Positions 5,951-12,096 of a DNA stretch of 13,773 nt are shown here, one piece after another. The translations under genes and the position numbers were made by a program. The first letter of the stretch is position 1; every line of letters starts with the position of its first letter. This DNA is from CAG-390 sp045633005. GTDB taxonomy: Bacteria > Bacillota > Clostridia > Oscillospirales > CAG-272. The stretch spans positions 1 to 13,773 of the forward strand of contig JAZQXT010000041.1 of the NCBI GenBank assembly GCA_045633005.1. Reading direction: 5' to 3'. A model generated the notes under the pieces. It did not search any database. It saw nothing but the letters and a program-made list of their open reading frames with translations, and was not told the origin of the DNA.

Positions 5951-6657
5951 AAATAGAACTTCTCTACGGCGAGGTCGCAAACTTTTACGGCGACCCGCAA
6001 AATGCAGTTTATCTTTCCCAATGTGACCCCGACTGCGAGATAATAAACACTCGCCTTGACTCTGTTCCCTACTTTGCCGCCGAGCGCCCCGACATCATCC
6101 TTATCGGCGCGATGAGCGAAGCAATGCAACGCCTTGCCATCAAAAGTCTTATGCCGTACAAGGAGCGCATACTTGAGCTTATCGACGACGGCGTGGTATT
6201 TCTCGCCACGGGAAACGCATACGAGATATTCACCGAAAAGATAGAATACGTTACCGAAGGGATAACCGTGGACGGTCTTGGAATCTTCCCCTTGACCGTT
6301 AAGACCGACCTTTTTGCACGCTACAACGGAATGGTGATCGGTGAGGCTGACGGTATGACTCTGACGGGCTTTCGTTCGCAGTTCTCCTTCGTTTACGGCG
6401 ACAACTCCGACTTTGCCTTTATCAAGGTCGAGCGCGGCGTTGGCATAAACAAGCAAAGCAAGCTTGAGGGCGTGCGCCGCAAAAACTTTATCGGCACACA
6501 CCTTATCGGCCCGATACTTCCGCTCAACCCCGAATTTTGCGAATACGTGCTGCGCCTTGCGGGAAGCAACGCCAGCGCCGCACACAAACAAGCCGCAATG
6601 GCGGCATATGACCGCAGAGTTGCGGAATTCCGCGACCCTAAGGTAAAATTTGACTGA
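5947..6657 (+). CDS. gatD: GatD-like partner of MurT, apparently without glutaminase residues
   Basis: A 236-residue protein with the length and layout of GatD, the class I glutamine amidotransferase that hydrolyses glutamine and passes ammonia to MurT. It is collinear with S. aureus GatD as I remember it: DIILIG near residues 49-54, DGLGIFPL (109-116) for EGLGIL, and GTHLIGPILPLNP (183-195) for GTYLHGPILPKN. Odd: the nucleophile segment, usually ICGGYQ, reads TGNAYE (88-93), placing Gly89 at the Cys position. In the His segment the catalytic His position is Ile187; a His occurs two residues earlier (185). The GGxDREQ loop is also replaced (IGAMSEAMQ, 53-61). The frame is intact and overlaps murT by 4 bp, so the gene looks maintained. 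Inference: a structural partner of MurT without classical glutaminase activity, with ammonia coming from solution or another donor. The alternative is a reshaped active site using other residues. Confidence 0.85.
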   Translation: MKIELLYGEVANFYGDPQNAVYLSQCDPDCEIINTRLDSVPYFAAERPDIILIGAMSEAMQRLAIKSLMPYKERILELIDDGVVFLATGNAYEIFTEKIEYVTEGITVDGLGIFPLTVKTDLFARYNGMVIGEADGMTLTGFRSQFSFVYGDNSDFAFIKVERGVGINKQSKLEGVRRKNFIGTHLIGPILPLNPEFCEYVLRLAGSNASAAHKQAAMAAYDRRVAEFRDPKVKFD

Positions 6658-6672
6658 TAAAGAGGTATAAAA

Positions 6673-7911
6673 ATGAAGCTTATTAAAACTCCCACAAAGG
6701 GAATGAACGACTATCTGCCCTCCGAAGTAGCTCTGCGCGAATACGTAAAATCCGTTATCGTCTCCTCCTACTCCTCCGCGGGCTTTTGTATGATCGAAAC
6801 CCCCGCCGTTGAGCATATCGAAAACCTCACGGGAAAGAACGGCGGCGAGAACGAAAAGCTGATATTCAAGATAATGAAGCGCGGCGAAAAGCTCAACTCT
6901 GCCGCAAGCGAGGACGAGCTGTGCGACAGCGGTCTGCGCTACGACCTGACCGTTCCGCTTTCCCGCTATTACGCAAACAACTCCGCAAAGCTCCCCTCCC
7001 CCTTCCTTGCAATGCAGATAGGCAACGTATGGCGCGCCGACCGCCCACAGAAGGGCAGATACCGCCAGTTTACGCAGTGTGACATAGACATTCTCGGTGA
7101 CTCTACCCCCACCGCAGAGATAACGCTCATCTCCGCCACGGCGGGCGTGCTTCGCCGCCTCGGATTTGACAACTTCACCGTCCGCATCAACGACCGCCGC
7201 CTTCTTAAGCTCTGCGCAGAGGCTTGCGGCTTCGCTCCCGAGGAGCACGACAAGGTGTTCATCATCCTTGACAAGATGGATAAGATCGGGCTTGACGGCG
7301 TAAAGAGTGAACTTCTCTCCGAGGGCTACGATGCCGATACCGTTGACAAATACATCGCGCTCTACACGGGTGCAGAGGACGTAAGTGCCGAGGATTTCAC
7401 CGCCAAGCTTTCGGGCGATAACGCAGAAAGCGCGGCAAAGATCGCCGCTCAGGTCGCATCCATTATGCGCTGTGCCGCCGCCGCGACCGTTGGCGGATGC
7501 AAGCTGCAGTTCGACCCCACGCTCGTGCGCGGAATGTCCTACTACACAGGCACTATATTTGAGATCCGCATGGACGGCTACGGCTACTCCGTAGGCGGCG
7601 GCGGAAGATATGACGAGATGCTCGGCAAGTTTGCGGGTCAGCAAACGCCCGCCTGCGGCTTCTCCCTCGGCTTCGAGCGCATCGTTTCCGCTCTTGCCGA
7701 CAGCGGATTTACCGTGCCCGCACCTGCAAGAAGCGTTGCTTTCCTCGCTGACAAGAAAATAAGCGAGGAGGATATGCTCCGTATGTGCGCCGATGCCGCC
7801 GCGCTTCGCGCAGACGGCGCTCGCGTGCTCGTCACCACCAAGATGAAGAACGTGTACTTCCAAAAGACCAAGCTCTCCGAGGAAGGCTACACCGAGTTCG
7901 TTGAATATTAA
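6673..7911 (+). CDS. hisS: Histidyl-tRNA synthetase
   Basis: A 412-residue class II aminoacyl-tRNA synthetase that charges tRNA-His. Seen: RYDLTVPLSRY (89-99), motif 2 with WRADRPQKGRYRQF (120-133), the His-specific segment LVRGMSYYTGTIFE (284-297; catalytic Arg286 kept), GGGRYDEM (309-316) and motif 3 GFSLGFERI (329-337). QCDIDILG after motif 2 resembles the Bacteroidetes or eukaryote-like subtype rather than the common bacterial form. Two oddities: the usual Asp in LVRGLDYYTG is Ser289, and the anticodon-binding domain after residue about 353 is only some 60 residues, against roughly 90 in typical HisRS, ending before the usual last helix and strand. It starts 15 bp after gatD with AGAGGT as ribosome binding site, and the stop codon is part of the terminator stem. 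Probably the housekeeping enzyme, with a shortened C-terminus. Confidence 0.9.
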   Translation: MKLIKTPTKGMNDYLPSEVALREYVKSVIVSSYSSAGFCMIETPAVEHIENLTGKNGGENEKLIFKIMKRGEKLNSAASEDELCDSGLRYDLTVPLSRYYANNSAKLPSPFLAMQIGNVWRADRPQKGRYRQFTQCDIDILGDSTPTAEITLISATAGVLRRLGFDNFTVRINDRRLLKLCAEACGFAPEEHDKVFIILDKMDKIGLDGVKSELLSEGYDADTVDKYIALYTGAEDVSAEDFTAKLSGDNAESAAKIAAQVASIMRCAAAATVGGCKLQFDPTLVRGMSYYTGTIFEIRMDGYGYSVGGGGRYDEMLGKFAGQQTPACGFSLGFERIVSALADSGFTVPAPARSVAFLADKKISEEDMLRMCADAAALRADGARVLVTTKMKNVYFQKTKLSEEGYTEFVEY

Positions 7912-7950
7912 AAAATAAGGATTTGCCCACGGGCAAATCCTTATTTTTTA
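7909..7950. terminator. Bidirectional terminator shared by hisS and the uracil-DNA glycosylase gene
   Basis: A perfect 19-bp stem, 7909-7927 and 7932-7950, with loop CACG. The stem base is A/T-rich on both sides (A6 and T6). Its outermost 3 bp are both stop codons: TAA of hisS at 7909-7911 pairs with the sequence that is the TAA of the minus-strand gene at 7950-7948. Confidence 0.95.
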
Positions 7951-8520
7951 TTTCGTGCTGTCAAGCCTTTCCTTTATCTTTTTCATATCCGCGAGCATAT
8001 CCTCCTTGCGCCGCGGGTCGCGCAAAAGTGCGGCGGGGTGGAATACGGCGGTGAGGGCAAAATCGCCCTTTTCAAACCAAACGCCGTGCTCCTGCGTTAT
8101 CTTGAAATCAGGCTTTATAAGGCGCATCGCGGCTATTCTGCCAAGGCAAACGATTATCTCGGGGCGGATAAGGCGCACCTGCTCACGCAGATACTCTATG
8201 CAGGCATCCTCCTCTGCGGGAAGCGGGTCGCGGTTCTTGGGCGGACGGCATTTAAGTATATTGGCTATATAAACGTCCTCGCGCGGTATGTCCACAGCGT
8301 AAAGATAACGGTCAAGCAGTTGACCCGCGCGTCCCACGAACGGCACGCCGCTTGCATCCTCCTGCTCACCCGGGGCTTCGCCCACGAACATAAGGCGCGC
8401 CGTGCGGCTTCCCGTGCCGAAAACGCAATTAGTTCTCGTATCTCCAAGCGGACAGGCGTGACAGGTGCGGCACTTCTCCTCAAGTGCGCTCCATCGCATT
8501 TCAAGCTCATTGTTTTCCAT
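7948..8520 (-). CDS. Family 4 (iron-sulfur) uracil-DNA glycosylase
   Basis: A 190-residue protein when started at the ATG at 8520. It removes uracil from DNA, starting base-excision repair of deaminated cytosine. Seen: motif 1 GEAPGEQED (48-56), GVPFVGRAGQLLD (58-70), CRPPKNRDP (91-99) and motif 3 HPAALLRDPRR (161-171). Four Cys expected to hold a 4Fe-4S cluster are C20, C23 (in CHACPLG), C91 and C107. Length is usual for the family. A TTG at 8550 would extend it by ten residues and overlap the previous gene by 17 bp. The ATG at 8520 is preferred because AAAGGA lies eight bases upstream, leaving a 13-bp gap. It is last in the five-gene minus-strand operon and has no obvious functional link to the genes before it. 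All signature residues are present, unlike its operon neighbours. Confidence 0.93.
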   Translation of the reverse strand: MENNELEMRWSALEEKCRTCHACPLGDTRTNCVFGTGSRTARLMFVGEAPGEQEDASGVPFVGRAGQLLDRYLYAVDIPREDVYIANILKCRPPKNRDPLPAEEDACIEYLREQVRLIRPEIIVCLGRIAAMRLIKPDFKITQEHGVWFEKGDFALTAVFHPAALLRDPRRKEDMLADMKKIKERLDSTK

Positions 8521-8533
8521 TTTCTTCATCCTT

Positions 8534-9658
8534 TCAATTTCCGTCCGCAAACGTCGAAAGCTGATATTCGTGAACGAAAATATACGTTATATCGGGCTTT
8601 ATCGTTTCAAAAAGATTTTTCGTGTCCGTAGCCCCCACGCGGCATCCCACGGTGCGGAAGCTGTTCGAAAAATAATCTCCAAGCATTATCTTATCCCACT
8701 CGTTTATGCACTCAAGAAGCACGACGTTACCGCCCGAAAAATCGGTGTTATAAGTTTTTTCAACTTCGTTGACTCGCGGGAAAATGCTGTAATTTTGAGG
8801 AAAGCCAAAGTCCACCGACACGGTGCGATTAAAATGCAGACTCTCGATACCCGCACGCCGCGCAAGAGCCTTTCCCGCGGTATAGTGGTGCGCAAGCTCA
8901 AGGTCACCCCTCTCGATAACTCGCATCTCACCTCTCTCCGCTTCGGGTATAGCGTCAATGAGTGCGCGGTATACGTAATACGCGCCAAGGGAATTGAGCG
9001 AGTTTTCGGTATTATTATAAAGCTGACCGTCCTCCTTGGCACTAATAAGAACGTCCGTCATATCAACGTAGCCGTCACATCCGTTGCTTTTCATATACTC
9101 GCTAAGGCGTTTTAAGACGGTATTGTTGCTTATCTCTCCAAAATATTCTGGCATCAGCTCACCGTACACGGTCTGTGAATTGGGTATCACCACAACCGCG
9201 CACTCACTGCCCGCCTCGATAAACGGGCGGCGCGCCTCGGCTATGCCCTTTGCAAGTTCTGCAAGATACTCCTCGTCGGGATAACGCTCGCCTACGTAAT
9301 CCTCGATATAGTTGTAACCGCTATCGGCATCGTAAACGTCAAACAAAAAGCCGTTTTTTCCAAGAAGAACGCTGTCCGAGCGCAAATTTCCGTAAAGAAT
9401 ATAATCTGCGCTCACGATAAGGTCGCGCATATCGGAGTCCTTATAAATGCCGTCGGCAAATTTAGAGAAAAATATATCGTTCCTCTCCTTGCCGTCGTAA
9501 TAATCCTTGTAATAGTCGTCCGTCGCAAAATAAGACGACAGCAAAACGTTTACGGCAAACGACAAAAGAATGCCCACGAAAAGAATGGTCAGCACGATGC
9601 AAAGCGTTCTCGGCATCCTTTCAAACGAAGCCTGAATATCTCTATTTTCTTTTTCCAT
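8534..9658 (-). CDS. DHHW/AlgX-like SGNH-fold protein lacking catalytic residues
   Basis: A 374-residue protein with one N-terminal membrane segment (about 18-41), the rest predicted outside the cell. It resembles the DHHW and AlgJ/AlgX proteins that work with MBOAT proteins to O-acetylate exported polysaccharides. Landmarks: LLGKNGFLF (98-106; family form GKDGYLF), VVVIPNSQTVYGELMP (155-170), and NSLGAYYVYRALI (222-234), which follows the catalytic motif in the family. In the family that motif reads T-D-H-H-W or T-D-T-H-W; here it is T-E-N-S-L (217-221). The nucleophile segment, usually (G/K)DS(F/Y) after two hydrophobic residues, reads LLECIN (314-319). All three members of the Ser-His-Asp triad therefore appear absent. 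The gene is intact, starts 10 bp after the MBOAT gene with AGAGGT as ribosome binding site, and precedes udg. Inference: a maintained non-catalytic partner, perhaps carbohydrate-binding or structural. Confidence 0.72.
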   Translation of the reverse strand: MEKENRDIQASFERMPRTLCIVLTILFVGILLSFAVNVLLSSYFATDDYYKDYYDGKERNDIFFSKFADGIYKDSDMRDLIVSADYILYGNLRSDSVLLGKNGFLFDVYDADSGYNYIEDYVGERYPDEEYLAELAKGIAEARRPFIEAGSECAVVVIPNSQTVYGELMPEYFGEISNNTVLKRLSEYMKSNGCDGYVDMTDVLISAKEDGQLYNNTENSLNSLGAYYVYRALIDAIPEAERGEMRVIERGDLELAHHYTAGKALARRAGIESLHFNRTVSVDFGFPQNYSIFPRVNEVEKTYNTDFSGGNVVLLECINEWDKIMLGDYFSNSFRTVGCRVGATDTKNLFETIKPDITYIFVHEYQLSTFADGN

Positions 9659-9668
9659 GCTTCACCTC

Positions 9669-11084
9669 TTAAAGTGAGATATCCCAGAACGGCGTGGTTG
9701 CAAGCTCGGGATATTGCGGCATAACGAACAACAGAGTTATAACGAATATTATAACGACCACAGACGTCCACGACCACGAAAAAATATCAGCCGCCCGCTT
9801 CGAAATGGGCTTTTTTCTTGCCGCAAATATCTGCGGAAGCATAATGAAAAATATAAGTGCGCATACGGCAATAAGCTCGGGGCTGAATACCGTCATAAAC
9901 ATATTGTACGATTGAAGCGACGGCGCGGGGGAATATCCGCTTATAGCATTGATCAGCATATTAACGTTTCTGCTCTTTATCAGTACCCAGAAAATAGCAA
10001 CGCACACGACAGTCAGCAATACGCCGACCGCACGCGCAAGCAGATTTTGCGAAAAGCGTTTTTTTAGCGAAAACGCCCTATCAAGAACCACGAAAATGAT
10101 TATGGGAATCATCAAAAGGAGCATCTGCGGACTTGCACGGTACCAAAGCATTATCGCCACGCAAACCGCGGCGGCGCTGGCTATTCTGACGATGCGCCTA
10201 TCCTTGCCGAATCTGCACTCAATTGGCGCGCGCAAATAATCCTTCATCCAAAGCCAAAGGCTCTTTAAAAAATTCTTAAAATAATCCGACGGCGTAGCCG
10301 ATAAAAAGCAATTGCCGAAGTCCGACTCAAGCGGAATGCCGAGCATTGCGGAAAGACCGCGCCCCATATCCGAAAAGCCCGAAAAAGCAAAATACACGCC
10401 AACGAGCAAGAGAAGAACGAGAATGGACATAACGCCGATGCTTATACGCTCGCCCGCTTCAAGAGAGAGACTGCCCGCTATCCTTTCATAGCTTTCAAGA
10501 AGGACCTGCGCCACAGCCACGCGCTTGATAAAGCCGAGCGCAAAGGTGCGCACACCCACGCCCATATTGACGGCGTTGAATTCTATTTTTTCCGCTTTGG
10601 TGAGGCTTACGAAATCCTTATATTTGATAACGGGACCCGCAATAAGCACGGGAAAATAGCTGACGTACAAAAACACGTCGAAAAATCCGTTCACAACGGC
10701 ATCCCCACGCCTTACGTCGATGATGCAGGAAATGCAAGAAAGCAGGTAGAACGCCGCGCCCAAGGGCAAAAACGGCAACGCGCCTTCACTTGAAAAGAAG
10801 CTTACCGCTCGCAATACTATGAGCGCACCCGTGATGAGCAAAACCGCACAACCGAAGATACGTCGGCTTCCCGTCGCAACGACGGCACACGCCGCGCAAT
10901 AGGTAAAGCAAGCGCATACTATCAAAAACGCAAGGCTTGCGGGGTGATGAAAGCTTGCACAGGTGTAAAACAAGAGGCTGAACAAGCATATAGCCCACCT
11001 ACGCAAGCGGTGAGGCACAACGGCGTAAGCGCCAAGCATAAATGGGAGAAAAAGCATAAGAAAAACGGGGGACGTAAATATCAT
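9669..11084 (-). CDS. MBOAT-family (AlgI-like) membrane protein lacking both active-site His
   Basis: A 471-residue polytopic protein with about ten to twelve hydrophobic segments. The first 60 residues and the segment YVSYFPVLIAGPVIKYKDF (140-158) are typical of AlgI/DltB-type membrane-bound O-acyltransferases, which move acyl groups across the membrane to a partner enzyme. FSGFSDMGRGLSAMLGI (234-250) and WMKDYLRAPI (279-288) keep the middle of the family pattern. Where AlgI-like proteins have RRWHxSLSxW, this one reads KNFLKSLWLW (270-279), placing Leu273 at the first His. Where they have LWHGAS, it reads LWYRAS (313-318), placing Tyr315 at the catalytic His. The start ATG follows AAAGGAG by nine bases. 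It lies 22 bp after rnfD-like and 10 bp before the DHHW-like gene. Inference: a conserved pseudo-acyltransferase, possibly a transporter or scaffold for its neighbour. The fold assignment is sound; loss of activity rests on by-eye alignment. Confidence 0.8.
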   Translation of the reverse strand: MIFTSPVFLMLFLPFMLGAYAVVPHRLRRWAICLFSLLFYTCASFHHPASLAFLIVCACFTYCAACAVVATGSRRIFGCAVLLITGALIVLRAVSFFSSEGALPFLPLGAAFYLLSCISCIIDVRRGDAVVNGFFDVFLYVSYFPVLIAGPVIKYKDFVSLTKAEKIEFNAVNMGVGVRTFALGFIKRVAVAQVLLESYERIAGSLSLEAGERISIGVMSILVLLLLVGVYFAFSGFSDMGRGLSAMLGIPLESDFGNCFLSATPSDYFKNFLKSLWLWMKDYLRAPIECRFGKDRRIVRIASAAAVCVAIMLWYRASPQMLLLMIPIIIFVVLDRAFSLKKRFSQNLLARAVGVLLTVVCVAIFWVLIKSRNVNMLINAISGYSPAPSLQSYNMFMTVFSPELIAVCALIFFIMLPQIFAARKKPISKRAADIFSWSWTSVVVIIFVITLLFVMPQYPELATTPFWDISL

Positions 11085-11106
11085 ATTCTTTTTCTCCTTT
11101 CACTAA

Positions 11107-12096
11107 TTATTTATCCGCCTTAAGCTTTGATAAAAGGGCGGCGTTTTTCTTTTTATACGCCGAGCCGAAGCGCGAGCCCGAAAAGATCATATCGAGCGGA
11201 CGGGCAAAAAGGCTTACGGCAAACAGAGCCGTAAACGCGCCGTCACAGCTTCCCGTATAGAAGCGCAAGCCGACGGTAAGCGCGCCGCACGCCGCGCCGA
11301 ATATGAGTCTTGCGGGCACGGTTACGGGCGTAGCGGAAAAATCGGTAGCGGCAAACACCGCGGCAAGCGCGATACCGCCCGAAAGCAACTCGCCGAAAAG
11401 ATATCCCGTAACGTCAACGCTCTGCGGCAAAAATCCAAACAGAAGCGCCGCCGCACCCACGAAGGCAACGGGAATATGCCAAGATATCACGCGTCGGTAT
11501 AAGAGATAAAGACCTCCGAGAATGATGAATACGGCAGATATCTCACCGATCGCGCCGCCACCCTTGCCGAGAAACAGTTCAAGAACGCTTTGGCTCGGCA
11601 TCGCGCCGCCCGCGATTATTTCAAGCGCAGTTCTGAACGGCGCGGCGGAAACGACGTTGGTTATGGGTAACCACTCAAACGGAGCGGTAAAATATGTCAT
11701 AGCGGGAGCGACGGCAAGGTGTAAAATGACGTGCGCCGCCGCCACGGAATTAAAAGGACATCTTCCGCCGCCGAAGGCTTGCTTCAGCACCGATGCCGCC
11801 GCGCCGCCCGCGGCAGGTATCCAAAACGGCACGCTTGCGGGCAGGGTAAGCCCTAAAAGCATACCAGAAACGATAGCGCCAAGGTCGGTAAAGCGAAGCT
11901 TGCGGCGCAATATCAGGCGCATCAAGGCTTCGGCTACTACCGCAGAGGCGGAAGCAATAAGCACGACGGCGAGCGCGCGCAGACCAAACGCGACCACGCC
12001 CCAGATAAGCACGGGAGACAGCGCAACGATAACGTCAAGCATCATCGAGGTCGTACCGATAGTGTCCCGCGCAAAAAGCTTTTTCTCTTTATTCAT
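11107..12096 (-). CDS. rnfD: RnfD/NqrB-family membrane protein without the flavinylated Thr
   Basis: A 329-residue polytopic protein of the RnfD/NqrB family. In Rnf, this subunit carries covalent FMN and helps pass electrons between ferredoxin and NAD while ions cross the membrane. Typical stretches: LDVIVALSPVLIWGV (20-34), FGLRALAVVLI (37-47), the GEISAVFIILGGLYLLYRRV segment (184-203) and FAATDFSATPVT (248-259). The FMN attachment segment, usually DxVSxATPL, reads NVVSAAPF (147-154), with no Thr at the expected place; the nearest is Thr156 three residues on. The start at 12096 is set by GGAGG eight bases before the ATG and overlaps the rnfC-like stop by 8 bp (translational coupling). A longer frame from 12207 runs inside rnfC and has no support. 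rnfG, rnfE, rnfA and rnfB do not follow; an MBOAT gene does. Inference: a flavin-free RnfD derivative working with the adjacent RnfC-like protein. Confidence 0.85.
   Translation of the reverse strand: MNKEKKLFARDTIGTTSMMLDVIVALSPVLIWGVVAFGLRALAVVLIASASAVVAEALMRLILRRKLRFTDLGAIVSGMLLGLTLPASVPFWIPAAGGAAASVLKQAFGGGRCPFNSVAAAHVILHLAVAPAMTYFTAPFEWLPITNVVSAAPFRTALEIIAGGAMPSQSVLELFLGKGGGAIGEISAVFIILGGLYLLYRRVISWHIPVAFVGAAALLFGFLPQSVDVTGYLFGELLSGGIALAAVFAATDFSATPVTVPARLIFGAACGALTVGLRFYTGSCDGAFTALFAVSLFARPLDMIFSGSRFGSAYKKKNAALLSKLKADK

Noticed and set aside
5884..7863. A 659-codon open frame on the minus strand across gatD and hisS
   Set aside because: It is the antisense of two well-recognised genes, has no ribosome binding site or recognisable domain, and its low-complexity Val/Ala/Gly-rich make-up follows from the codon bias of the real genes.
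8521..8550. TTG at 8550 as the start of the uracil-DNA glycosylase
   Set aside because: It would overlap the previous gene and lacks a ribosome binding site, while AAAGGA stands eight bases before the ATG at 8520.
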